DNA of 64,000 nt from the NCBI GenBank assembly GCA_017307375.1, contig JAFKFH010000007.1:372001-436000 (forward strand), given 5' to 3'. The position numbers and the translations under genes were made by a program. This document shows, piece by piece, positions 26,163 to 34,249 of the stretch (within the stretch, counting starts at the first letter, position 1; the number at the start of each line of letters is the position of its first letter). The notes under the pieces were generated by a model that worked only from the letters and a program-made list of their open reading frames with translations, did no database searches and was not told the DNA's origin. The stretch comes from Alphaproteobacteria bacterium. GTDB taxonomy: Bacteria; Pseudomonadota; Alphaproteobacteria; Ferrovibrionales; Ferrovibrionaceae.

Positions 26163-26196
26163 GCCGGATGGTAAAGCGGTGGTTACCATCCGGCTT
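26161..26196 (-). terminator. Terminator hairpin after flgE
   Basis: A perfect 14-bp stem (AAGCCGGATGGTAA / TTACCATCCGGCTT) with an 8-nt loop, 13 bp after the flgE stop. On the minus strand it is followed by a T-rich tail (AGCCCTTTCTT). It should end the fliK-flgD-flgE transcript and insulate sciP. Confidence 0.75.
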
Positions 26197-26209
26197 CCGG
26201 CATCAGTTC

Positions 26210-27592
26210 TTACCGCTTCAGATTGATGATCTCGGTCAGCATCTCGTCGGCGGTCTGGATCGTCTTGCCGTTGGCCGAATAGGCGCGCTGGGTGACGATC
26301 ATGTTGGTGAATTCGGTGGCGAGATCGACGTTCGACTGTTCGAGCTGGTTGGCCTTGGTGAAGCCCGCCCCGCCGGTGCCGGCGACGTTGATGTTGCCGG
26401 TGCCCGAGGCCTGGGTTTCCAGGTACAGATTGCCCTGGCCTGATTGCAGCCCATCCGGGTTGATGAAGGTCACCACCGGGATCTGATAGATGTTGCGGCG
26501 GGTGCCGTTGTCGAACAGCGCCTGCACCACGCCCTGGTCATTGATCGAGACGCCGGTGAAGGTGCCGGACACCGAGCCGTCGACCGTCGAATTGATCAGC
26601 GCCGAGGCCGAGTCGAACTGCGTAAACCCATCGGCGAGACCATTGGTGCCGAAATTCAGCGCTATGTTCTGCGGCGTGGTAATGCCCAACGCCGCCGCCC
26701 AGTTGACCACCATCGGGGAATTGTTGGTCAGGAACGTCGACGTCGTTCTGTTGAGGGTGCCGTCGGTATTGAAGTTGATCGTCTGCGGCGGCGTATTGAT
26801 CAGGTCCTGGGTTCCGTTGCCGTCCAGGTCGGCCATCGCCTCGACGCTCCAGGTATTGGCGGCGGTCTTCAGGAAGGCGAAGGTGACGCCGCGCGCCGTG
26901 CCCTGGCTGTCATAGACCTGGAAGGTGCGCTGGAAGTTCGGGGCAATGCCGGTGGCGCCGCCCGAATTGATGTATTGCAGCATGCCGGTCGCGCCGGCGC
27001 CGGTATAGGTCGCGTTGATGGCGGTCGAGGCCTGCAGGTTGACGCGGGCGGTGATGTTCGCGGTCGGAACCGCGTTGCCCGACAGGCCGGCGACGTTGAC
27101 GGTGCGTAACTGCTGGATCGTCTGGGAATTGGCGAAGGCGGTGTTGTTCGGCGGAATCGCCGGCCAGCCCTGCAGGTAATAGCCCGAGGCGTTGCGCAGG
27201 TTGCCGTTGGCGTCGACGGTGAAGTTGCCGGCGCGGGTATAACCGATCGTCGCACCTGAAGTCGGCGTGGCGGGGCCGCCATTGGCGGGGCCGGTCACCG
27301 GCAGCGTCGAGACGACGAAGAAGCCGTTGCCCTGGATGCCCATGTCGGTCGTGTTGGACGAGGTCGCCAGCACACCCTGGTTGGAGACGAACTGGCGGGG
27401 CCGCGCCTGGACGCCGCCCGGGGTGTAGCTGGTCGCCGTCGGTGCATCGGTGATCAGCGTCGAGAACTGCGCCGCGCTACGCTTGTAGCCGACGGTGTTC
27501 ACGTTCGAGATGTTGTCCGAGATCATGCCCATCTGCTGGGTCTGGGCCTGCAGGCCGAGAATGCCCGAAACCATCGCGCCATAGAGGCTCAT
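26210..27592 (-). CDS. flgE: Flagellar hook protein FlgE
   Basis: 460 residues. The rod/hook N-terminal signature is intact (LYGAMVSGILGLQAQTQQMG then ISDNISNVNTVGYKR), as is the C-terminal helix with DLATEFTNMIVTQRAYSANG and ADEMLTEIINL. The centre is Thr/Asn/Gly-rich and variable. Exported through the flagellar secretion system and assembled into the hook. Ribosome-binding site GAAGGAGAA precedes the ATG. Followed by a strong terminator hairpin. Confidence 0.96.
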   Translation of the reverse strand: MSLYGAMVSGILGLQAQTQQMGMISDNISNVNTVGYKRSAAQFSTLITDAPTATSYTPGGVQARPRQFVSNQGVLATSSNTTDMGIQGNGFFVVSTLPVTGPANGGPATPTSGATIGYTRAGNFTVDANGNLRNASGYYLQGWPAIPPNNTAFANSQTIQQLRTVNVAGLSGNAVPTANITARVNLQASTAINATYTGAGATGMLQYINSGGATGIAPNFQRTFQVYDSQGTARGVTFAFLKTAANTWSVEAMADLDGNGTQDLINTPPQTINFNTDGTLNRTTSTFLTNNSPMVVNWAAALGITTPQNIALNFGTNGLADGFTQFDSASALINSTVDGSVSGTFTGVSINDQGVVQALFDNGTRRNIYQIPVVTFINPDGLQSGQGNLYLETQASGTGNINVAGTGGAGFTKANQLEQSNVDLATEFTNMIVTQRAYSANGKTIQTADEMLTEIINLKR

Positions 27593-27642
27593 CGTGGTTC
27601 TCCTTCAAATCCGCTTTGACTGTTGCATGATGGCCGGCATGG

Positions 27643-28317
27643 TCATGCCGCAGCCGGTATGTGGACGCCGGTGATGTCCGACAGCTTGATCCGCGTATTG
27701 CCGACGACGAGCATCGTTTCGCCGCTGTCGATCTCGATCGAATCGACCTTGCCGCGCATCGTGATGTCGGCGGTGATGGCCGCGTTCTTCGAATCCTTGG
27801 CCTCGACCTTCAGCGTGTAGTCGCCGGCCGGCGCGGCTTCGCCGGTACCGGAATTCTTTCCGTCCCAGGTGAAATCGTGCAGGCCGGTGGTGGCGTCGCC
27901 CGAGCCGCTCCAGATCACGTTGCCGGCCTTGTCGACCACCTTCAGCGTGACCGACGCGGCATCCTTGGGCAGGTCGTAGGTCCATTTCGCGCCCTTGCCC
28001 GCCTGGCTGTAGGTCGTGTCGCCCGGCGCATCGACATCCTTGCCGATATAGTCGAGGGCCTGGGTCTGCTGGTTCAGGTTGGTCGCCGAGATCAGCTTGG
28101 TCAGCGACGAGTTCATGTTGATCTGCTGCTCGACCTGGCTGAACTGCACCAGCTGGTTGGTGAAGTCCTTGGTGTCGAGCGGTGCCATCGGATCCTGATT
28201 CTTCAACTGCGCGGTCAGCAGTGTCAGGAAGGTGTCGAAATTCTTGACGAGTTGGACCTGCGACGAGTTCGTCGTGGTGGTGTTCGTCGAGTTGCTGTTG
28301 CTTACGCCGTCGACCAT
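27643..28317 (-). CDS. flgD: Hook-capping scaffold protein FlgD
   Basis: 224 residues. The N-terminal export/cap region has FLTLLTAQLKNQDPMAPLD near 31 and FTNQLVQFSQVEQQINMN, diagnostic of FlgD. The C-terminal part holds a beta-sandwich with VIWSGSGDATTGLHDFTWDG near 129 and ends near IKLSDITGVH. FlgD caps the growing hook while FlgE polymerises. GGAGGGCGAC precedes the ATG. Lies between fliK and flgE on one transcript. Confidence 0.95.
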   Translation of the reverse strand: MVDGVSNSNSTNTTTTNSSQVQLVKNFDTFLTLLTAQLKNQDPMAPLDTKDFTNQLVQFSQVEQQINMNSSLTKLISATNLNQQTQALDYIGKDVDAPGDTTYSQAGKGAKWTYDLPKDAASVTLKVVDKAGNVIWSGSGDATTGLHDFTWDGKNSGTGEAAPAGDYTLKVEAKDSKNAAITADITMRGKVDSIEIDSGETMLVVGNTRIKLSDITGVHIPAAA

Positions 28318-28326
28318 GTCGCCCTC

Positions 28327-29943
28327 CTAGACCTTGATATCCAGCGCGCCGTCGGCGGCGATGGTGCGGGGCCGCGCCGTCGCCGGGCCGGCATCGATGC
28401 CGCCGACATCGGCCACTGCATTGCCGCGGCCGCCGCGTTGCTGGCCCTGGCCGCCCTGGTTGCCGCCCTGGTTCTGGGCGAAGCGGTTGAAGCCGTCATT
28501 GCCCGCGCCGTCGCCGCGCAGCGAGAAGCTGAGCGACGAATTGTCGGTCTTCAGCCCGGCATCGGTCAGCGAGCGTTCCAGCGCCCGCTGGTCGCGCTGC
28601 AACAGGTCCAGGGCCTGCGGGTTGTCGGCGGTGACATGGGCGGAGACCTTGCCGTCGGCACCGAATTCCAGGCGGATGTCGACGCGGCCGAGTTCTTCCG
28701 GATTGAGCTGGACGTTGATCGCCTTGACCTCGTCCTTGATCGCCTTGCCGAGATGGGCGGCGACCTGGTCGGCCACCGGCAGCGGCAAGGCGGGCCGTCC
28801 GGCCTGGGCCTGGGCGGCGGCGTGCGGCATGTCCGGCCCGTCGACCCCCGGCATGATGCCCGCCGCCAGCGGCAGCGCGCCGGTCGTGGCCGTCGTCGCC
28901 TCGACGCCGGAAGCGGCGGCCGGCATCGCGGCCGCATCGTCGAGGCCGCCTTGCTCCGCCTTCGCCGACAGGCCGGCCTGCAACAGGCCGGCAAAGGACA
29001 TCGCCTGGGTCGTCCCGGCCGTCGATACGCCGGGGGCCTGCTGCATCAGCGACCAGGCCGCGCCGTCGAGCAGTCCGCCGCCCGCCTGGCCACCGTTCCC
29101 GGCGCCGCTGCCGGTGCCGCTGCCGGCCGGTGCCGATACGATCGAGCCGCCCCCGATATCGGCCAGCAGGTCGGCCAGGGCCGCCTCGGCCTGCGAGAAG
29201 GCGCTGCGCGGTCCTTCCGTCGCAACCTTTGCCGACTTTGCCGCCGGGGCGGCGAGGTTCGCGACCTCGCTGACCTGCTGCGGGGGCATCGCCTGCAGTG
29301 TCGCGGCCATCGCGTCGGCCGGCTTGTCCTGCGGCGTGGCCGGAGTGGTGGCGGCGGAGGCCGCCTGCGCCGTCCTGGCGACCAGCGCCGCCGCGGCATC
29401 GGCGGCGCCATCGTCTTGTTCGGCCTTGGGCTCGATCTTGGGCTGGCTCGCGACCGGCGCCGCCATGGCCGTTGCCGCCTGGACGGCTGCGGCCTGGTCG
29501 GGCTGGTCCTGGCGTGGCTTGGCATCCTGTCCGGCCGACTGGTCGTCCGCCTTGGCGGCGACCTCCTTGTCGCCGTCGACCGGCTTGTCGTCATCCTCCG
29601 CCGGCCTGGCCTTGGCATCGACGGTGGTGTCGTCGTCCGTATCGTCGCGCGTCTTCGGCGTCGCCGGCCGTTCCTTGGCCACCGGCCGCGCCGCCGCCGG
29701 TCGGGCCGCGGGCTCTTCCGGCCTTGCCGCCGGCACCGGCCGGTCGTCGCGCACCGGGGCCGGGGCCGGGGCCTGGGCGCGCAGGTTGGCCTGCTGGCGC
29801 GCGGCGTCGCGTGCCGAGAACGATTGTTCCAGCATCTGCGAGAACATCTTGCCCGCGTCGAATGTCGGGATCGGCGGCGCCGCGCGCGCATTCGCGGCGT
29901 CGGCGGCTTTTGCGCGGGTTGCGGACAGGATGTCGATGGCCAT
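28327..29943 (-). CDS. fliK: Flagellar hook-length control protein FliK
   Basis: 538 residues from the ATG at 29943 (MAIDILSATRAK). The long N-terminal ruler region is rich in Ala, Pro, Asp and Lys. The C-terminal ~100 residues hold the hook-length domain, with INVQLNPEELGRVDIRLEF near 417 and AHVTADNPQALDLLQRD. FliK measures hook length and switches export specificity. An upstream in-frame ATG at 30033 would extend it by 30 residues, but it lies upstream of the predicted transcription start. Confidence 0.9.
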   Translation of the reverse strand: MAIDILSATRAKAADAANARAAPPIPTFDAGKMFSQMLEQSFSARDAARQQANLRAQAPAPAPVRDDRPVPAARPEEPAARPAAARPVAKERPATPKTRDDTDDDTTVDAKARPAEDDDKPVDGDKEVAAKADDQSAGQDAKPRQDQPDQAAAVQAATAMAAPVASQPKIEPKAEQDDGAADAAAALVARTAQAASAATTPATPQDKPADAMAATLQAMPPQQVSEVANLAAPAAKSAKVATEGPRSAFSQAEAALADLLADIGGGSIVSAPAGSGTGSGAGNGGQAGGGLLDGAAWSLMQQAPGVSTAGTTQAMSFAGLLQAGLSAKAEQGGLDDAAAMPAAASGVEATTATTGALPLAAGIMPGVDGPDMPHAAAQAQAGRPALPLPVADQVAAHLGKAIKDEVKAINVQLNPEELGRVDIRLEFGADGKVSAHVTADNPQALDLLQRDQRALERSLTDAGLKTDNSSLSFSLRGDGAGNDGFNRFAQNQGGNQGGQGQQRGGRGNAVADVGGIDAGPATARPRTIAADGALDIKV

Positions 29944-29982
29944 GGCCTTTTGCCCTTGTTCGGGTTCGCTGGCCCGTCTTCT

Positions 29983-29998
29983 GGCAAGCGCCGTGCCA
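29983..29998 (-). promoter_or_regulatory. Sigma-54 (-24/-12) promoter of fliK-flgD-flgE
   Basis: On the minus strand the sequence reads TGGCAC-GGCGC-TTGCC, an essentially perfect match to the RpoN consensus TGGCAC-N5-TTGCW. It lies 40 bp upstream of the fliK ATG at 29943, giving a short leader of roughly 29 bases. The sigma-54 activator FlbD is encoded in this window. Confidence 0.85.
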
Positions 29999-30163
29999 GA
30001 TGTCCGGTCATGCCCGATTCTCATGTGAATCAATTACTTGTCCGACGCAGCCTGCCCCCGCGGATCGAGGCCGCGCGGGGCGGGCGGCAGGAATTGCCGA
30101 GCCAGCCCTTGCCGGCTGCCGGTTTCGCCCTATTATCCGGACCCTGGATCAATCCCTTGGGAA

Positions 30164-31321
30164 ATGCCGACCGTGAAGCGCATGCGCGTCGTCGTCGCCA
30201 TGTCGGGCGGCGTCGATTCCTCCGTTACCGCCGCCCTGATGAAGCAGGCCGGTCACGACGTGATCGGCGTGACGCTGCAGCTCTACGACCATGGCGTCGC
30301 CGTGGCCAAGGCCGGGGCGTGCTGCGCCGGCCGCGACATCCACGATGCCCGCCGGGTCGCCGAGGCGCTCGACATTCCCCACTACGTCCTCGATTACGAA
30401 AGCCGCTTCCGCGAGGCGGTGATGGAGGAGTTCGCCGACAGCTATCTGGCCGGCGCGACGCCGATTCCCTGCGTGCGCTGCAACCAGACGGTCAAGTTCC
30501 GCGATCTGCTCGCGACCGCCCGCGACCTGGGGGCCGAGGTGATGGCGACCGGCCACTACGTGCGCCGTGTCGAGGGGCCGGCCGGCCCGGAACTGCATCG
30601 CGGCGCCGATCCGGCGCGCGACCAGAGCTATTTCCTGTTCGCCACCACCCGCGAGCAGCTCGATTTCCTGCGGTTTCCGCTGGGCGACATGCCCAAGGAC
30701 CGGGTGCGCGCGCTGGCGGCCGAACTCGGCCTCGCCGTGGCGGCCAAGCCGGACAGCCAGGACATCTGCTTCGTGCCGCAGGGCCGCTATACCCAGGTCA
30801 TCGAGCGGCTGCGGCCGGGCGCCGCCGAGCCGGGCGAGATCGTCGACCTGCAGGGCCGGGCGATCGGCCGCCATGACGGCATCATCCATTTCACCATCGG
30901 CCAGCGGCGCGGCCTGGGCGGCGGCGGGGCGGAGCCGCTCTATGTCCTCAAGCTCGATGCGCTGCGGCGGCGCGTGATCGTCGGGCCGCGCGGCGCGCTG
31001 CAATGCGCCGGTTTCGAGATGGACGAGGTCAACTGGCTCGGCCCCGACCTCGCGCCGGGCGAGGAGATCACGGCGGCGATCAAGGTGCGCTCGAGCCGGA
31101 TGCCGTCGCCGGTGCGCGTCCGCCTCGACTCGGGCGGCCGCGCCCATGTCACCTTCGTGACCCCGGAGGAAGGCGTGGCGCCCGGCCAGGCCGGCGTCGT
31201 CTATGACGGCGACCGGGTCCTGGGCGGGGGATTCATCCGCCGCACGCTCTCCGCGTTCGACGGGCTTGACAAGCATGAGGGCCAGCCTCTATCAGTGGCC
31301 CCGCTTCCGGCGGCGGAGTAG
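30164..31321 (+). CDS. mnmA: tRNA-specific 2-thiouridylase MnmA
   Basis: 385 residues. It thiolates U34 of tRNA-Lys, -Glu and -Gln, using sulfur relayed from a cysteine desulfurase. PP-loop [16 protein letters not shown] near 9, the first catalytic Cys in [11 protein letters not shown] near 106 and the second in [11 protein letters not shown] near 204. C-terminal beta-barrel with [18 protein letters not shown] at 30164 follows TTGGGA; ATG at 30182 is an alternative. The stop codon (31319-31321) lies inside the tRNA gene that follows. Confidence 0.95.
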   Translation: MPTVKRMRVVVAMSGGVDSSVTAALMKQAGHDVIGVTLQLYDHGVAVAKAGACCAGRDIHDARRVAEALDIPHYVLDYESRFREAVMEEFADSYLAGATPIPCVRCNQTVKFRDLLATARDLGAEVMATGHYVRRVEGPAGPELHRGADPARDQSYFLFATTREQLDFLRFPLGDMPKDRVRALAAELGLAVAAKPDSQDICFVPQGRYTQVIERLRPGAAEPGEIVDLQGRAIGRHDGIIHFTIGQRRGLGGGGAEPLYVLKLDALRRRVIVGPRGALQCAGFEMDEVNWLGPDLAPGEEITAAIKVRSSRMPSPVRVRLDSGGRAHVTFVTPEEGVAPGQAGVVYDGDRVLGGGFIRRTLSAFDGLDKHEGQPLSVAPLPAAE

Positions 31322-31387
31322 CTCAGTCGGTAGAGCAGCGGACTCATAAGCCGTTGGTCGCCGGTTCAAGTCCGGCCTCCGCCACCA
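31312..31387 (+). tRNA. tRNA with CAU anticodon (elongator Met or tRNA-Ile2)
   Basis: 76 nt with encoded CCA. Acceptor GGCGGAG pairs with CTCCGCC; D arm GCTC/GAGC; anticodon loop CTCATAA; T arm GCCGG-TTCAAGT-CCGGC. Closing pair 31-39 of the anticodon stem is A-G, a mismatch; the other four pairs form. The CAU anticodon serves initiator Met, elongator Met or lysidine-modified Ile2. The 5' end is fully paired (G1-C72), which argues against initiator tRNA. I cannot separate Met from Ile2 here. The first 10 bases overlap the end of mnmA. Confidence 0.93.
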
Positions 31388-31460
31388 CTTTCCTCCCTAA
31401 GACGACACCCCGACCTCGCCGGGCCGCATGGCCCGCGGGGCCAGATGTCGTCGTGGTGAG

Positions 31461-31477
31461 GCTACCTCCGAGGTAGC
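31461..31477. other. Palindrome in the gap after the tRNA
   Basis: GCTACCTCCGAGGTAGC, a 7-8 bp dyad, in the 161-bp gap between the tRNA and the thioesterase gene. A CGGGCC-GCAT-GGCCCG hairpin also lies in this gap (about 31419-31434). Neither has a T-run. They might be processing or termination structures for the tRNA transcript, or an operator. Confidence 0.25.
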
Positions 31478-31548
31478 AGCGCCAGCGGGCGGTTGACGCT
31501 AGCCTTCGTCTCTGCACCCTGTCGGGACCGAGAGATGGAGACCCGCCG

Positions 31549-32367
31549 ATGACGACGATTCACCCCTTCGACGAGGCGACGGCCCTGACGGTCGTGGGCG
31601 ACGGCCGCTTCACCGGCCGGACCAGCCCGGCCTATGCCAACATGGCGGGCCCGTTCGGCGGCATTACCGCCGCCACCCTGCTGCGCGCCGCGATCGGGCA
31701 TCCGGAGCGCCGCGGCGACCCCGTCGCCCTGACCGTCAATTTCTGCGCGGCGATCGCCACCGGGGAATTCGAGGTGGAGGCCCGCCTGTTGCGTGGCGGC
31801 AAGTCGACCCAGCATTGGCAGGTCGAGCTGCGCCAGGAGGGGATCGGCGTGGCCGCCAGCGCGCTGGTGGTGTTCGGCGAACCCCGCCGGACCTGGTCGC
31901 ATCGCCCGGTCAGCGCGCCGGCGGTGCCGCCCGCCGAGGCGGTCGAGCGCTGGACGATGCCGGGCCTGCCGGCCTGGATCGACGCCTACGACTTCCGCTT
32001 CGTCACCGGGGCCCCGAACTGGCGGGGCAGGGCCGGCGGCGAGCCGCAAAGCGCGCAATCGCGACTTTGGCTGCGCGACGCGCCGGACCGGCCGCTCGAC
32101 CATCTGTCGCTCGCGGCGCTGTCCGACGCGTTTTTCATCCGCATCTTCCAGGTGCGCGGCGGCCTGGCGCCTGTGGGCACCGTGACGCTGTCGACCTATT
32201 TCTTCGCCGACCAGGCCGCGCTCGACCGGCAGGCTAGCCGCCCGCTGCTCGGCACGGCGGATGCCAAGATCTTCTCGGGCGGCTTCTTCGACCAGACCGC
32301 CGAATTGTGGGCCGACGACGGCAACCTGCTCGCCACCTCGACGCAGGTGGTCTGGTACAAGGAATAA
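31549..32367 (+). CDS. Double-hotdog acyl-CoA thioesterase family protein (TesB-like)
   Basis: 272 residues with two hotdog repeats. The N-terminal one has YANMAGPFGGITAATLLRA near 27; the C-terminal one has LDHLSLAALSDAFFIRIF near 183, with the Asp expected for catalysis, and TVTLSTYFFADQA. Likely hydrolyses an acyl-CoA thioester; chain length is not predictable. GGAG precedes the ATG. It is convergent with the tetR gene, 18 bp apart, and next to a cassette for acyl-CoA metabolism. Confidence 0.75.
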   Translation: MTTIHPFDEATALTVVGDGRFTGRTSPAYANMAGPFGGITAATLLRAAIGHPERRGDPVALTVNFCAAIATGEFEVEARLLRGGKSTQHWQVELRQEGIGVAASALVVFGEPRRTWSHRPVSAPAVPPAEAVERWTMPGLPAWIDAYDFRFVTGAPNWRGRAGGEPQSAQSRLWLRDAPDRPLDHLSLAALSDAFFIRIFQVRGGLAPVGTVTLSTYFFADQAALDRQASRPLLGTADAKIFSGGFFDQTAELWADDGNLLATSTQVVWYKE

Positions 32368-32385
32368 GGGCCTTCCATCGATGAA

Positions 32386-33066
32386 TCAGGCATATAGCGC
32401 CCGGTACCAGAGATCGCTGACGACGGTGATCAGAGTCTCCTGGTCGGGTGCGAGCCTGGTGATATTGTCGTTGCCCAGCACATAGACTTGGCGCAGCAGG
32501 TCGTCGACCATCGACTGCAGCGCATAGACTTCCAGGAGCAGCGCGGGCGTAACCTTGACTTGCTTTGCCCGCGCGGCCGAATTGGCGATCCGCCGGGCCC
32601 AGACTTCGTTGACCGCATCCTTCTCCGCATAGAGTGCCGGCATCGCCCCGTGCAGTTGGCGGATGGCTTCGATCAGCGCAGCGTTGACGGCGTAGTAGGG
32701 TACGTACATGCGATGGGTGGCGAGGATGCTGCCATAGGCATCGGGCCCGCGTTCGACCGCATCCATGCGTGAGATCAGGCTACGCTGGAATTCCAGCAGC
32801 ACATCGCCAACCACGGCCAGGCTGGATTCGAAATACTGGTAGAACGCCGCGCGCGAGACGCCGGCCCGTTCGGCGATCAGCTCGATCGGGATGTCGGCGC
32901 TGCTCCGTTCCTCGATCACGACCGACGTCGCCCAGCGCAGCAGTGCCTGGGTCCGTTCGCCTTTGCGCATTGGGCGCACGGCGGCGCGCTGGGCCAGTTC
33001 ATCGGCGAATTTCAGCGGGCGGTGAACGGACACGGTTTCGATCAATGGTCGGGTACGGGTCGGCAT
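32386..33066 (-). CDS. TetR-family transcriptional regulator
   Basis: 226 residues. A ~35-residue basic N-terminal extension precedes the HTH domain, which has ADIPIELIAERAGVSRAAFY near 57 and the YQYFES helix. The C-terminal ligand-binding half is unique. Transcribed divergently from the transporter-CoA-ligase cassette across 124 bp that contain a perfect dyad, the likely operator. Probably a repressor relieved by the cassette's substrate or its CoA ester (inference). Confidence 0.88.
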   Translation of the reverse strand: MPTRTRPLIETVSVHRPLKFADELAQRAAVRPMRKGERTQALLRWATSVVIEERSSADIPIELIAERAGVSRAAFYQYFESSLAVVGDVLLEFQRSLISRMDAVERGPDAYGSILATHRMYVPYYAVNAALIEAIRQLHGAMPALYAEKDAVNEVWARRIANSAARAKQVKVTPALLLEVYALQSMVDDLLRQVYVLGNDNITRLAPDQETLITVVSDLWYRALYA

Positions 33067-33143
33067 GCGGTCTGATACCGGCGGAAAATTTCAGTCGGCG
33101 GCCATCTTGCGCAAATCTGGCGCTTGTGTCACTTTTTTATGGA

Positions 33144-33161
33144 TCTGACGGTAGCGTCAGA
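33144..33161. promoter_or_regulatory. Candidate TetR operator
   Basis: TCTGACG-GTAG-CGTCAGA, a perfect 7-bp dyad with a 4-bp spacer, in the divergent promoter region between the tetR gene (start 33066) and the solute-binding-protein gene (start 33191). Size and symmetry suit a TetR dimer site and it is the only strong dyad I see there. Confidence 0.6.
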
Positions 33162-33190
33162 AAAATACGAACCGAAAAAGGGGATGCATC

Positions 33191-34249
33191 ATGGCCGGAA
33201 CCTTCACACTTTCGCGCCGCCGCCTGATCCAGGCCGGCACAGCGCTGATCTCCGCACCAGCCTTGATCGGCCGGGCGCGGGCGCAGACGAAGCGGATCAT
33301 CGTCCGCGATCTCGGAATCGGTTCGTCGTTCTCTGACGCCTACGCCAAACCCTTCCAGGCGGCGACCGGGATCGAAGTGGTGCCGGTCACCGCCCAGCAT
33401 GAACCGACCGGGCTGATCAAGCAGATGGTCGATACCAGGACCTACAGTTGGGATATGGCGATCGTCAGCCGCCAGGCGGCCGACCAGCTGGCGATCGACG
33501 GCGGTGGTTATGTCGAGCCCATCGGCCTCGATGCCTCGGCCGGCTACAAGGCGCTGCCCGAAGGGTTCAAGGCGCCTTACTACGCCGGCAACGATGTCGT
33601 CGCGACCGCTTTGGCCTATCGTACCGACAAGGTGAAGAAGGCGCCGGACTCCTGGGCCGATCTCTGGAACGTCAAGGACTTTCCCGGTGCCCGCGCACTG
33701 CGTCGCTTCCCCTTCGATACCATCGAGCAGGCATTGCTGGCTGATGGCGTCGATCCGAAGAAGCTCTACCCCCTCGATTTCGACCGGGCTTTCAAGAGCC
33801 TCGATCGGATCCGCAAGGATGTTCAGGTCTGGTGGACTTCGGGGGCTCAGTCGTCCCAGCTGATCAAGTCGGGCGAGGTCGACTTCTGCCCGACCTGGAA
33901 TGGCCGCGCCCAGGTGGCGATCAACGACGGCGCGCCGGCAAGGATCATGTGGAACCAGGCGCTGTGGCAGACTGAAGGCTGGGTGATCCTGAAGGGAGGC
34001 CCGAATCTCGAGGCCTGCCGCCGCTTCATCGATTTCGCGCTTCAGCCGGAACGGCAGGCGGTGTTTGCCGCGGCCACGGGTTACGGCCCAACCCTTGCCG
34101 CGGCAATCGGCAGCATCAAGCCCGAGATCGCCCGCACCCTGCCGACCTACCCGGAGAACACCAGGGATGCGATCCTGGTCGACGTCGACTTCTGGGCTCG
34201 CAACAAGGACCGCGCCGCCGATCTCTTCAACAAGTGGGTCGTAGGCTGA
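33191..34249 (+). CDS. ABC transporter solute-binding protein, spermidine/putrescine (PotD) type
   Basis: 352 residues with a twin-arginine-like signal (LSRRRLIQAGTALISAPALI, cleavage near AQT at 31). The mature part follows the PotD/iron-type family 1 pattern, with SYSWDMAIVSRQ-like and NVKDFPGARALRRFPFDT stretches and SGEVDFCPTWNGRAQVA near 229. It should capture a small cationic or carboxylated substrate in the periplasm and deliver it to the two following proteins. The stop overlaps the ATPase start (TGATG). Confidence 0.85.
   Translation: MAGTFTLSRRRLIQAGTALISAPALIGRARAQTKRIIVRDLGIGSSFSDAYAKPFQAATGIEVVPVTAQHEPTGLIKQMVDTRTYSWDMAIVSRQAADQLAIDGGGYVEPIGLDASAGYKALPEGFKAPYYAGNDVVATALAYRTDKVKKAPDSWADLWNVKDFPGARALRRFPFDTIEQALLADGVDPKKLYPLDFDRAFKSLDRIRKDVQVWWTSGAQSSQLIKSGEVDFCPTWNGRAQVAINDGAPARIMWNQALWQTEGWVILKGGPNLEACRRFIDFALQPERQAVFAAATGYGPTLAAAIGSIKPEIARTLPTYPENTRDAILVDVDFWARNKDRAADLFNKWVVG

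Noticed and set aside
27661-30876. Plus-strand open frame of over 1000 codons across flgD, fliK and mnmA
   Set aside because: It is antisense or out of frame to three genes with clear family motifs; composition is Arg/Gly/Ala shadow-like.
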